Of a stretch of 64,000 bases of DNA, positions 1 to 7,202 are shown piece after piece. Numbering within the stretch: the first letter of the stretch is position 1; each line of letters opens with the position of its first letter. A model generated the notes under the pieces. It worked only from the letters and a program-made list of their open reading frames with translations, was not told where the DNA came from and did not search any database. The translations under genes and the position numbers were made by a program. Source of the DNA: Mycolicibacter icosiumassiliensis (lineage in GTDB: Bacteria; Actinomycetota; Actinomycetes; Mycobacteriales; Mycobacteriaceae); contig NZ_LT546166.1 in NCBI RefSeq assembly GCF_900078685.2, positions 1,690,719-1,754,718 on the forward strand, given 5' to 3'.

Positions 1-300
1 TGGTTCCCTTCGTCGAAGACTTGCCACGCTTGCGGGCATGTTCAGGACATCGGCTGGGCAGAACACTGGACCTGTGATCGCGCTGGCGGCGGTTGCGGGA
101 CTCACCAACGCGACGATTGCGCCGCGATCAACCTCGCACGCTACGAGGAACCCGATAGCGTCGTCGGCCCAGTTGGGGCCGCCGTCAAGCGTGGAGCCGA
201 CCGTAAGACCGGGCCACGCCCGGCTGGTGGCCGTGAAGCGCGGAAGGGACCCGGCCACCCGGCCGGGAAACAACCCCGAGACGGGGTGCGAGTCGCGTGA
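1..300 (+). CDS. tnpB: TnpB RNA-guided nuclease, C-terminal fragment (5' end outside window)
   Basis: Frame 1 is open from the first base to a TGA at 298-300 and reads as the end of a TnpB protein of an IS200/IS605- or IS607-type element. It begins WFPSSKTCHACGHV, the first zinc-finger knuckle (CxxC), continues with WTCDRAGGGCG, the second cysteine pair, and then RDDCAAINLARYEE, the third RuvC motif with its Asp. A basic, Pro/Gly-rich tail of about 40 residues follows. TnpB proteins are transposon-encoded nucleases guided by an RNA made from the element's 3' end. The second cysteine pair is spaced C-x6-C instead of the usual CxxC, and the N of the common RDxNAA motif is C here. The stop lies 10 bp from the stop of the convergent gene, leaving no room for a normal right end. 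Family call is firm; whether the protein is active cannot be judged. Confidence 0.85.
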   Translation, partial: WFPSSKTCHACGHVQDIGWAEHWTCDRAGGGCGTHQRDDCAAINLARYEEPDSVVGPVGAAVKRGADRKTGPRPAGGREARKGPGHPAGKQPRDGVRVA

Positions 301-310
301 CCACTAAAGA

Positions 311-1276
311 TCACTCACTCGCAACGGGTTGGGTGCTGCACCGGAATGCGCCGCCTAGCGACCGGCTGATTCCGAACTCGACGTACTCGACCGTGACGCC
401 ACGGTGTTCCAGTTGCTCGCCGACGTTACTGAAGGCCGGATCGGTGACATAGACGTCGGGGGAGATCGGCAACCCGTTGGTGGCCAGATCCTTGGCCTGC
501 GATAGCGAAACCGGAATCCGATCCCAGCACTTCAGCGCGGCCGGAACCCCGTCGAGCAGCGCTTCTTCGCACACGACCAGCAGGCCGTCCCGGATCAAAC
601 CGAGCGCGCAGTCCAAGTGCAAGATGTCCGGGACCAACCGGACCACCTCAACGGTGTAGCCCCGCGCGGCGAGCAGCTTGTCCAGCCAACGCGCTCCGAG
701 TTCATTCGACGCAAGACCCGATGTTCCCACGAAGACATGCCGGCCGAGGACCAGGACATCGCCGCCCTCGAGGAACGGTCCGGGCCCCAACGTCGCGTCG
801 TCGTCGGCGGCGATCTCGGGAGCCGGCACGGCGACATAATCGCAAGGCGCCGGATACACCCGCTCGCGCAGGATGTCGCGGACCGGAAAAACCTCACGAC
901 GGCGATGCCGAAACCGAAGGGAGCCCTCGATCACGACATCACCGATGGTGAAAAACGGGTCGCGCACAAAGAAATTGGCGTAACCGTCGGATCCGGCTGC
1001 GGCCTTCTCGGCCGCGGTCAACATCCGCGGCCGCAGCACCTCCACACCGTAGCGGTGCAACACCGACTCGAAGTTGCGGCGTTCCTGCAGCCACAGCCGC
1101 TGTCGCTGCGGGAAGGCCGCACCGAAATCCTTTCCGGCGACGACATTTTCGGTCGACCCTGGAGCAGGGAAACCCAACTCGGAATCCGAGATGTCTTCCG
1201 GCAGAGCCAGTTCGGACTGGGCGAGCAGCACGGTGCGCAGCGGCGCGAACTCGCTTTCGACGAAGACCTCGGTCAC
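311..1276 (-). CDS. Arginine deiminase/amidinotransferase superfamily protein (dimethylargininase-like)
   Basis: A 321-aa guanidino-group-modifying enzyme of the amidinotransferase fold (arginine deiminase, dimethylargininase, amidinotransferases). Visible motifs in order: FVRDPFF at about 103-109, LEGGD at about 169-173, HLDC at 220-223 (catalytic His region) and GGAFRCSTQPV near the end, whose Cys (about 313) is the expected nucleophile. I chose the GTG at 1276: it is preceded by a GAGG sequence and avoids overlap with the upstream SDR gene, 14 bp away, with which it is probably co-transcribed. The C-terminus is complete although a TnpB gene abuts it. The substrate (arginine, dimethylarginine or another guanidine) cannot be fixed from sequence. 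Confidence 0.85.
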   Translation of the reverse strand: MTEVFVESEFAPLRTVLLAQSELALPEDISDSELGFPAPGSTENVVAGKDFGAAFPQRQRLWLQERRNFESVLHRYGVEVLRPRMLTAAEKAAAGSDGYANFFVRDPFFTIGDVVIEGSLRFRHRRREVFPVRDILRERVYPAPCDYVAVPAPEIAADDDATLGPGPFLEGGDVLVLGRHVFVGTSGLASNELGARWLDKLLAARGYTVEVVRLVPDILHLDCALGLIRDGLLVVCEEALLDGVPAALKCWDRIPVSLSQAKDLATNGLPISPDVYVTDPAFSNVGEQLEHRGVTVEYVEFGISRSLGGAFRCSTQPVASE

Positions 1277-1289
1277 CGACGCCTCGCCG

Positions 1290-2150
1290 CTAGGGCTGCA
1301 GGTATCCCGGCGGGTTGACGGTGTCGACCCACAGGTCCACGCCCAGGTCACTGCCGGGCACACAGTCATAGACCGACAGATCGGTGACGCCGGAGTCCAC
1401 CAGCACGTCCTCGCACAGCAGGGAGTTGCCGGTGTATTCGCGGGCCGGCCTGGTCACGATGGCGTACGCGGCGTCGGCGTAGATGTCGGGGGTGCGGGAG
1501 CGGGCCATCGCCTCGTCGCCGCCGAGCAGGTTCTGCACCGCCGCGGTCGCGATCATGGTGCGCGGCCACAGCGTGTTGGAGGCGATGCCGTGCCCGCGGA
1601 GCTCCTCGGCCATACCGAGCGCGCACAGGGTCATCCCGAACTTGGCCATCATGTAGGCGGTGGGTTTGAGCCATTGGGGCTCCAGCCGGATCGGCGGGGA
1701 CAGCGTCAGGATGTGCGGATTGTCGCGGCCGATCATGTGCGGGATGCAGGCCTGCGACACCGCGTAGGTGCCGCGCACCTCGATGCCGTTCATCAGGTCA
1801 AAGCGCTTCAATGGCACCTCGAGGATCGAACCGAGGTTGATCGCTGAGGCGTTGTTCACGCAGATGTCGATGGCGCCGAACCGTTCGACGGCGGTGGCCA
1901 CCGCCCCTGCCACGGAGTCTCCGTCACGGATGTCGCCGACGATCGGCAGCGCCTGGCCGCCGGCCTCTTCGATTTCCGCGGCGGCGGTGTAGATCGTGCC
2001 GTCGAGCTTGGGGTGGGGTTCGGCGGTCTTGGCGATCAGCGCGATGTTGGCGCCGTCGCGGGCGGCCCGCTTGGCGATCGCCAGGCCGATGCCACGGCTG
2101 GCACCCGAAATGAACATGGTTTTACCGGAGAGAGGGCCTGAGTTGGGCAT
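1290..2150 (-). CDS. Short-chain dehydrogenase/reductase (HSDL2-like, Rv3224-type)
   Basis: A 286-aa SDR oxidoreductase. It has the Rossmann motif SGASRGIG at about 15-22, the NNAS motif at about 99-102, and YMMAK as the YxxxK active-site pair. The usual catalytic Ser region reads TLSPP, as in the HSDL2-like subfamily. The C-terminal tail is longer than in classical FabG-type SDRs. It matches the SDR that I recall upstream of ybaK/sigH in M. tuberculosis (Rv3224). First gene of a two-gene unit with the amidinotransferase-fold gene. Substrate unknown. Confidence 0.88.
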   Translation of the reverse strand: MPNSGPLSGKTMFISGASRGIGLAIAKRAARDGANIALIAKTAEPHPKLDGTIYTAAAEIEEAGGQALPIVGDIRDGDSVAGAVATAVERFGAIDICVNNASAINLGSILEVPLKRFDLMNGIEVRGTYAVSQACIPHMIGRDNPHILTLSPPIRLEPQWLKPTAYMMAKFGMTLCALGMAEELRGHGIASNTLWPRTMIATAAVQNLLGGDEAMARSRTPDIYADAAYAIVTRPAREYTGNSLLCEDVLVDSGVTDLSVYDCVPGSDLGVDLWVDTVNPPGYLQP

Positions 2151-2227
2151 GGCTGTCAGCCTATGCCGCGGCGGCCATGGTGGTGGTGCTCCGGGGGATG
2201 TTTTCGTCCTCGACCTGGCACTGGAAG

Positions 2228-2872
2228 CTAGCCCGCGGTGGCGCCGTGGCGCACCAGCGCGTCCAGTGTGAAACGGGTCTGTAGCCCGATGTATTCATCG
2301 AGGGTGTACAGCTCGCCGAAGTGCCAGCGCTTGAGCGCCCAACCATGTGCGAGCAGCATGATGTCGAAAACGATGAGGTCGACGTCGACGTCGTGGAAAG
2401 CTCCGGCAGCGATCCCAGCCTCGACGACGGCGCGAAGTGGTGCGGCGCTCGCGATCTCGAGTTCCTTGATCTTGGCCCGCCCCGCCGAGTCCAGGGTGCG
2501 GCTTTCCCGGTAGGTCAGCACCACCGCGTCTAGGTTTTCATCGACGATTTCGATATAGCGCCGGATGCCGGCTGTCAGCTGCTGGATGGGGTCGTCGCCG
2601 GCCTCGGCGATGACGGGGGAGAGCTGATCGCTGAAGGCGTCCTGGATCCGCACGATGGTCGCCAGCAGCAGGTCTTCCTTGCCGGAAAAGTACTTGTAGA
2701 TCAGGCCGACGCTCACGTCGGCCGCAGTAGCCAGGTCCTGCATCGACATCTGGTGGAACCCGGTCTTCTGCATGACTTTGACTGCCGCATCAAGGATCTG
2801 ACGACGCCGCGAATCGGTTCGGGCTGCGCGTACCGCCTCCTCGACGGGCAGTTGACCGTAATCGATGGTCAA
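2228..2872 (-). CDS. TetR-family transcriptional regulator of the badHI-like operon
   Basis: A 214-aa TetR regulator. The N-terminal helix-turn-helix reads RRQILDAAVKVMQKTGF then MQDLATAADVSVGLIYKYF (about residues 18-57), followed by a ligand-binding helical domain. I chose the TTG at 2872: an AGGAG lies 8 bases upstream and no better start follows before the HTH. It is the last gene of the operon badI-like, badH-like, acyl-CoA dehydrogenase, tetR and starts 23 bp after the dehydrogenase. By analogy with operon-encoded TetR repressors it probably controls its own operon through the palindrome at 5653-5665 and senses a CoA thioester; this is inference. Confidence 0.85.
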   Translation of the reverse strand: MTIDYGQLPVEEAVRAARTDSRRRQILDAAVKVMQKTGFHQMSMQDLATAADVSVGLIYKYFSGKEDLLLATIVRIQDAFSDQLSPVIAEAGDDPIQQLTAGIRRYIEIVDENLDAVVLTYRESRTLDSAGRAKIKELEIASAAPLRAVVEAGIAAGAFHDVDVDLIVFDIMLLAHGWALKRWHFGELYTLDEYIGLQTRFTLDALVRHGATAG

Positions 2873-2895
2873 GGCGTGCTCTCCTATCGGCGAAA

Positions 2896-4044
2896 TCAGA
2901 TTCCCAGGTCCTTGGCGATGATCGTCTTCATGATCTCGTTGGTGCCGCCGTAGATGGTCTGGATGCGGGCGTCGACGAAGGCCCGCGAAACCGGGTATTC
3001 GCGCATGTAACCGTAACCGCCGAACAGTTGCAGGCAACGATCCGCGGTGCGCACTTGCAGGTCGGTCGTCCACCACTTCAGCTTGGCGGCTCGGCCCGCG
3101 GTCAGGTCGCCCGCCAGGTGCTCGGCGATGCAGTCGTCGAGGAATGTCCGGGCGATGTCGAGTTCGGTGGCAACCTCGGCGAGCACGAACTGGGTGTTCT
3201 GAAAACCCGCGATCGGCGAACCGAACGCGTGGCGCTGCTTCACGTAGTCCAGCGTCTCGTGCAGCACGCCCTCGGCGGCCGCGACTGCGCCGACTCCCAA
3301 CGACAGCCGCTCCTGCGGCAGGTTGTGGACCAGTTGGAAGAAGCCCTGTCCCTCCTCGCCGAGCAGGTTTGCCGCTGGCACCCGCAGATCGGTGAAGGTC
3401 AGTTCGCTGGTGTCCTGGGCGTGTAGGCCGATCTTCTCCAGATTGCGGCCGCGGTGGAAGCCCGGCGTGTCCGCTTCGACCACCAGCAGCGACAGCCCGC
3501 GGTGCCGGTCTTCACCGGTGCGCACCGCAACGACGAACAGATCACCGGTTTGGCCGTTGGAGATGAAGGTCTTCGCGCCGTTGACGACGTAATGTTCGCC
3601 ATCACGACGCGCCGTGGTGCGAATGCCCGCGAGGTCGCTGCCGGTGCCGGGCTCGGTCATCGCGATACCGAGCACCGTCTCGCCGGTGACCACCCCAGGT
3701 AGCCAGCGCTCCTGCTGCTCGGGCGTGGTGAGGTCGGTCAGGTAGGGCAGCACCACGTCGTTCTGCAGGGAGAACGCGATCGCTTCGGCAGCCGCCCCGG
3801 CTCGCTGCAGTTCTTCGATCACGATGGCGTGGTAGCGGAAGTCGTGCACGCCCGGGCCGCCGAATTCCTCGGCCACCGGGAAGCCCAGCAGGCCCAGGCG
3901 GCCGGCCTCAATGAATAGTGCCCGGTCCCAGCAGCCGGATCGCTCCCGGTTCTCGTGGGCCCCGACGACGCTTTTCTGCACGAATTCTGTGACCATCTCC
4001 CGGAATTGCCGGTGCTCGGGGCCGTACCGCAGCTTGGTCGCCAT
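2896..4044 (-). CDS. Acyl-CoA dehydrogenase
   Basis: A 382-aa FAD-dependent acyl-CoA dehydrogenase of full family length. The signature AMTEPGTGSDL lies at 128-138 and the C-terminal FAD-contact motif YGGTNEIMKTI lies near the end. It catalyses alpha,beta-desaturation of an acyl-CoA. Its place directly after badI/badH homologues (3 bp after the SDR) suggests a cyclohexanecarboxyl-CoA, cyclohexenecarboxyl-CoA or pimeloyl-CoA type substrate, like AliB or a pimeloyl-CoA dehydrogenase. The exact substrate is inference from context. Confidence 0.9.
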   Translation of the reverse strand: MATKLRYGPEHRQFREMVTEFVQKSVVGAHENRERSGCWDRALFIEAGRLGLLGFPVAEEFGGPGVHDFRYHAIVIEELQRAGAAAEAIAFSLQNDVVLPYLTDLTTPEQQERWLPGVVTGETVLGIAMTEPGTGSDLAGIRTTARRDGEHYVVNGAKTFISNGQTGDLFVVAVRTGEDRHRGLSLLVVEADTPGFHRGRNLEKIGLHAQDTSELTFTDLRVPAANLLGEEGQGFFQLVHNLPQERLSLGVGAVAAAEGVLHETLDYVKQRHAFGSPIAGFQNTQFVLAEVATELDIARTFLDDCIAEHLAGDLTAGRAAKLKWWTTDLQVRTADRCLQLFGGYGYMREYPVSRAFVDARIQTIYGGTNEIMKTIIAKDLGI

Positions 4045-4047
4045 CGC

Positions 4048-4782
4048 TCAGCCCGCCATGGTCAGACCACCGCTGACGCTGATCACCTGACCGGTAATGA
4101 ACGACGCGGCATCGGAGGCGAAGAACAGCACCGGGGCGGCGACTTCCTCGGGCCGAGCCAACCGGCGGAACGGGATCGCCTTGACCAGAGCCTCTTTCAG
4201 TTTCTCGGGCTGAGCCGCGAACAGCGGGGTGTCGGTGGGCCCCGGACACACGCAGTTGACGGTTATCGCGTGCCGGGCCATCTCCCGCGCCAGTGACTTG
4301 GTCAGCGCGATCACCCCGCCCTTGGCGCCGGCGTAGATGCTTTCGCCCGCACTGCCGACCCGCCCGGCGTCGCTGGCCAAATTGATGACGCGTCCACCGC
4401 GGCCCGCCTCGATCATGCCCGGCAGGAATGCACTGCAGACGTGAACCGGACCCAGATAGTTGATCGCCACCACCTTCTCAGCGAATTCCGTTGTTGCGTT
4501 GAGAAATTGGTCGGTACGGTCCCACCCGGCCGCGTTGACCACCACCGTTGGCACCCCGATCTTCGCGTGCGCGCGGTCACGTAACGCGTCGACCTGCGCG
4601 CGATCGGCGACGTCGACCGGCAATGCCGTGATCAGCTCGGGCTGTCGGGCGGCGGTCGCCGCGGCCGCGGCGAGGTCGAGATCGGCAGCGATCACTCGAT
4701 CACCCTGTGCGGCGAACGCCAGGGTGATCGCCTTGCCGATACCGGATCCGGCTCCGGTGACCAACGCGAGGGCATTGCTCAT
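4048..4782 (-). CDS. SDR, BadH-like (2-hydroxycyclohexanecarboxyl-CoA dehydrogenase)
   Basis: A 244-aa classical SDR: TGAGSGIG cofactor motif at 9-16, VNAAG at about 85-89, active-site Ser in NLASDAGR and YAGAKGG supplying Tyr and Lys, and ITGQVISVSGGLTMAG at the C-terminus. Alone it could be called FabG-like. Its position between a BadI-like ring hydrolase and an acyl-CoA dehydrogenase favours BadH, which oxidises 2-hydroxycyclohexanecarboxyl-CoA to the 2-keto form, the substrate of BadI. Spacing is 24 bp from badI and 3 bp to the dehydrogenase, so it is one transcript. Confidence 0.82.
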   Translation of the reverse strand: MSNALALVTGAGSGIGKAITLAFAAQGDRVIAADLDLAAAAATAARQPELITALPVDVADRAQVDALRDRAHAKIGVPTVVVNAAGWDRTDQFLNATTEFAEKVVAINYLGPVHVCSAFLPGMIEAGRGGRVINLASDAGRVGSAGESIYAGAKGGVIALTKSLAREMARHAITVNCVCPGPTDTPLFAAQPEKLKEALVKAIPFRRLARPEEVAAPVLFFASDAASFITGQVISVSGGLTMAG

Positions 4783-4806
4783 GGCGTAGTCCTGTCCTGG
4801 TCGACG

Positions 4807-5601
4807 TCAGGCCGTGATGAACTGGCCGAAGTTGGCGGGACGCTTCTCGGCGAACGCCGCGGCGCCCTCCCTGCCCTCGTCGGTATGCACAAAGATCTCC
4901 AGCGCCGACATCGCCAGGTTGCTCAGACCGGCTTGGTGATCGGTGTCGGCGTTGAAGGACTGTTTGAGGAAGCGCAGTGCGGTCGGGCTCTTTTCGGCGA
5001 TCTCGGCGGCGATCGCCTTGGCCTCGTCGAGGAGTCGCTCGGCCGGGACCACCCAGTTCACCAGACCCCAGCGTTCGGCGGTGGCGGCGTCGTACTGCCG
5101 GCACAGGTACCAGAGTTCCCGGGCGCGCTTCTCGCCGACGACGCGGGCCAGGTACGCCGAGCCGAATCCGGCGTCGAAGGATCCGACCCGGGGGCCGGCC
5201 TGACCGAACTTGGCGGTCTCCGAAGCTATCGACAGGTCGCACAGCACGTGCAGCACGTGGCCACCGCCGATGGCGACGCCGTTGACCGCGGCGATCACCG
5301 GCTTGGGAACATCGCGAATCACCTTGTGCAAGTAGCCGATCTCGAACATGCCGCTTTCGGTGGGTCCGTAATCACCGGTCTCGGCGCGCTGCTTGACGTC
5401 GCCGCCGGTGCAGAAAGCCTTCTCGCCGGCTCCGGTGAGGATAATGGCCGCAACCCGGGTATCGGCCCAGGCTGCGCGGAACGCCTTGATCATTTCCTCC
5501 ACGGTTTGACCGCGGAAGGCGTTGTAACGGTGCGGGCGGTTGATCGTGATGACGGCAGCGGGGCCGTCGACCTCATAGGTGATGTCGTCGAAGTCGGGCA
5601 C
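4807..5601 (-). CDS. BadI-like 2-ketocyclohexanecarboxyl-CoA hydrolase (crotonase superfamily)
   Basis: A 264-aa crotonase-fold enzyme. Stretches such as ITINRPHRYNAFRG, AFCTGGDVKQR, IRDVPKPVIAAVNG, AIGGGHVLHVLCDLSI, FGQAGPRVGSFDAGFGSAYL and VVGEKRARELWYLC match the MenB/BadI branch rather than ordinary enoyl-CoA hydratases. The SPTALRFLKQSFNADTDHQAG segment is especially BadI-like. BadI opens 2-ketocyclohexanecarboxyl-CoA to pimeloyl-CoA. I chose the GTG at 5601 because AGGAGA sits 5 bases upstream and the family N-terminus (FDDITYE) starts there; upstream ATGs would add about 26 unconserved residues. First gene of the operon; a 13-bp palindrome lies about 50 bp upstream. MenB is the main alternative, but the BadH neighbour argues for BadI. 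Confidence 0.82.
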   Translation of the reverse strand: MPDFDDITYEVDGPAAVITINRPHRYNAFRGQTVEEMIKAFRAAWADTRVAAIILTGAGEKAFCTGGDVKQRAETGDYGPTESGMFEIGYLHKVIRDVPKPVIAAVNGVAIGGGHVLHVLCDLSIASETAKFGQAGPRVGSFDAGFGSAYLARVVGEKRARELWYLCRQYDAATAERWGLVNWVVPAERLLDEAKAIAAEIAEKSPTALRFLKQSFNADTDHQAGLSNLAMSALEIFVHTDEGREGAAAFAEKRPANFGQFITA

Positions 5602-5652
5602 GGGGTCTCCTGGGTCAGCGATTGCGGGTCGGCGAACGTTCGGTGAGGTTGT

Positions 5653-5665
5653 ATTCATAATGAAT
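5653..5665. promoter_or_regulatory. Perfect 13-bp palindrome, candidate operator of the badI operon
   Basis: ATTCATAATGAAT is a perfect inverted repeat about 52 bp upstream of the badI-like GTG, in an AT-rich stretch that stands out from the GC-rich surroundings. ATGAATGAATG continues next to it. It fits the size of a TetR-family operator, and the operon encodes a TetR regulator. Binding by that protein is inference. Confidence 0.5.
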
Positions 5666-5803
5666 GAATGACAATTCAATTTTGCTGAATGTAGGTTCCG
5701 ATCCGTTGGTGCGTCAAGTGCAGCTCGGCCGGGTATTGAGCCCAGGTGAGGGTGGTTCTCATCGGTTCGATTTGCAGAGCGAGCGTTTCTGCGGCGGGGG
5801 CGG

Positions 5804-5818
5804 GCTTACGACGTAAAC
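5804..5818. promoter_or_regulatory. Palindrome copy 1 (GCTTAC-GAC-GTAAAC), candidate operator upstream of tetR
   Basis: First of four copies of GTTTAC-N3-GTAAAC in this neighbourhood; this copy has one mismatch in the left arm. It lies about 110 bp upstream of the TetR gene at 5926. The remainder of the 324-bp gap 5602-5925 holds the palindrome at 5653-5665 and no convincing gene. Confidence 0.55.
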
Positions 5819-5925
5819 TCACCAGCAGTGGACACCGAGTCTCGTGGTCCGCTGCGAGGCGGTCCGGATGACTACCACGCCTGGGCTGGGTCGGCTGATC
5901 GTCTTGTCGGTGCAGTGAAAAAAGG

Positions 5926-6693
5926 GTGGTCCACGTGGATATCGATGGTTCCGGTGCTCGGCGTCGGCTGGGCGAGGCCGAGTTGCCCGACGACGTCGGT
6001 GGTTTCGACGGCCCGCGCTCGTTGTCGCAGCTGAGCCGCGACGGCATCTTGGAAGCGGCCATCGACTTCATTGATCGCCAGGGCCTGTCGAAATTGACGA
6101 TGCGTGCCCTGGGCGCGGCCTGCGGGGTCGAGGCGATGGCGCTCTACCGTTACGTGCACGGCCGTGGCGACCTGCTCAGCGGCGTCGTGGACCACATCAT
6201 CGACCGGCTCTACGCCGATCAACTTGCGGCGCGGCGTCAGGAAGACGGCTGGCAGGACTACCTCATGCGGCTGGCGCACGGGGTACGCCAGATCGCACTC
6301 GACCATCCGGAGGTCTTTCCGCTGGTCGCCACCCAGGCGCCGGAGGCGCCGTGGGTTCGGCCGCCGCTGCGCAGTCTGCGCTGGATGGAGAGCTTCCTGG
6401 ACACGTTGATCTCCTACGGATTCGACGACGACGCCGCGGTGGCGGCCTACCGCTCTTACACGACATTCCTGATCGGTCACCTGCTGTTGGAAGTGTCTGC
6501 CCGCGGCGCCGAACTGCACCCCGACGAGGTCCTCCTCGATGACAAGGTTGAGCGTCCCGGCCGCGACCTCACCGACTACCCGAACCTGCGGCGCCTGCAG
6601 CCGATGTTGTCGCAGGACCGCAGCACCGCCGAGTTCGAAGAGGCGCTGGAGACGATGCTCGACCGGATCGAACTGCTGCTCGCCCGGCGCTGA
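5926..6693 (+). CDS. TetR-family transcriptional regulator
   Basis: A protein of about 255 aa with a TetR DNA-binding domain: LSRDGILEAAIDFIDRQGL, then MRALGAACGVEAMALYRYV at about 60-78, followed by a long helical C-terminal domain typical of TetR_C-type regulators. The GTG at 5926 follows an A-rich AAAAAAGGG sequence; a second GTG at 5935 is also possible. Its flanks carry four copies of GTTTAC-N3-GTAAAC, upstream of itself, of csbD and of the STAS gene, so it is the best candidate for the protein that reads them. The ligand is unknown. Confidence 0.88.
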   Translation: MVHVDIDGSGARRRLGEAELPDDVGGFDGPRSLSQLSRDGILEAAIDFIDRQGLSKLTMRALGAACGVEAMALYRYVHGRGDLLSGVVDHIIDRLYADQLAARRQEDGWQDYLMRLAHGVRQIALDHPEVFPLVATQAPEAPWVRPPLRSLRWMESFLDTLISYGFDDDAAVAAYRSYTTFLIGHLLLEVSARGAELHPDEVLLDDKVERPGRDLTDYPNLRRLQPMLSQDRSTAEFEEALETMLDRIELLLARR

Positions 6694-6715
6694 GGCGATT
6701 GGCGCTCCCCGGTGT

Positions 6716-6741
6716 GTTTACGTTGTAAACAGCGGGGGTAT
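6716..6741 (+). promoter_or_regulatory. SigF/SigB-type promoter overlapping palindrome copy 2
   Basis: GTTT at 6716-6719 and GGGTAT at 6736-6741, separated by 16 bp, fit the mycobacterial SigF consensus (GTTT, 15-17 bp, GGGTA). The -35 element is inside a perfect palindrome, GTTTACGTTGTAAAC at 6716-6730. A factor bound to the palindrome would block this promoter. The csbD start codon is 39 bp downstream of the -10 element. Confidence 0.65.
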
Positions 6742-6779
6742 GTCTCGCGGTGTAACGCCACACGAGGGAGGGCTGCACG

Positions 6780-6953
6780 ATGGGACTGGCAGACAAAGCC
6801 AAAAACGCCGCACAGGATGTCGCGGGCAAGGCCAAAGAGGCCGCGGGCAAGGTCACTGGGGATGACGACCTCAGAAATGAGGGCAAGGCTGACCAGGGGA
6901 AATCGAGCCTGAAGAAGGCCGGCGAGAACATCAAAGACGCCTTCAAGGACTAA
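6780..6953 (+). CDS. CsbD-family stress protein
   Basis: A 57-aa very hydrophilic Lys/Ala/Asp-rich protein, beginning MGLADKAKNAAQDVAGKAKE and ending NIKDAFKD. The Lys/Ala heptad-like pattern and the GDDDLRNEGKADQGKSSLK segment match the CsbD family. CsbD-like proteins are general-stress (SigB/SigF) regulon members of unknown molecular function. A GAGGGAGG Shine-Dalgarno precedes the ATG, a SigF-type promoter lies upstream and a strong hairpin terminator follows, so it is a monocistronic gene. Confidence 0.85.
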   Translation: MGLADKAKNAAQDVAGKAKEAAGKVTGDDDLRNEGKADQGKSSLKKAGENIKDAFKD

Positions 6954-6963
6954 CAAGCGGGAA

Positions 6964-7001
6964 CACCGCCCCGCGCGCCGACTGCGGCGCGCGGGGCGGT
7001 G
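6964..7001 (+). terminator. Strong hairpin terminator after csbD
   Basis: A 17-bp perfect GC-rich inverted repeat (arm CACCGCCCCGCGCGCCG) with a 4-base loop, starting 10 bp after the csbD stop. No U-tract follows, as is common in mycobacteria. Confidence 0.75.
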
Positions 7002-7066
7002 GTGCGTTCGGGGCATGGGTCGGCTGCAGCGGTACGCAACGCGGACCACGAAGCCGCCGCGACAAG

Positions 7067-7081
7067 GTTTACAACGTAAAC
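7067..7081. promoter_or_regulatory. Palindrome copy 3 (GTTTAC-AAC-GTAAAC), with a weak SigF-like promoter
   Basis: Perfect copy of the 15-bp palindrome. Reading rightward, its GTTT is followed after 16 bp by GGCGTA (7087-7092), a partial match to a SigF -10 element. It lies upstream of the STAS-domain gene. Confidence 0.5.
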
Positions 7082-7113
7082 AAACCGGCGTAGCTTCGAC
7101 GACATGCTGTTCG

Positions 7114-7128
7114 GTTTACGGCGTAAAC
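7114..7128. promoter_or_regulatory. Palindrome copy 4 (GTTTAC-GGC-GTAAAC)
   Basis: Perfect copy 47 bp downstream of copy 3, in the leader of the STAS gene. Two sites this close could be bound cooperatively. Confidence 0.5.
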
Positions 7129-7202
7129 TCAGTCGTTGCGCGGTTTGGCGCCGCAACACGGTCGGATCGGAACGGGCGGAAGCGGTTCCGGCTCTGACCG
7201 TC

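Noticed and set aside
38-307. 89-codon open frame on the + strand
   Set aside because: It is in the wrong frame; frame 1 here reads as the TnpB C-terminus with clear zinc-knuckle and RuvC motifs.
617-1847. Long open frames on the + strand opposite the amidinotransferase and SDR genes
   Set aside because: Antisense shadows of GC-rich genes; they contain no family motifs and are Arg/Gly/His-rich.
5676-6071. 131-codon open frame on the - strand between badI and tetR
   Set aside because: No family pattern, low-complexity, and it covers the candidate operators.
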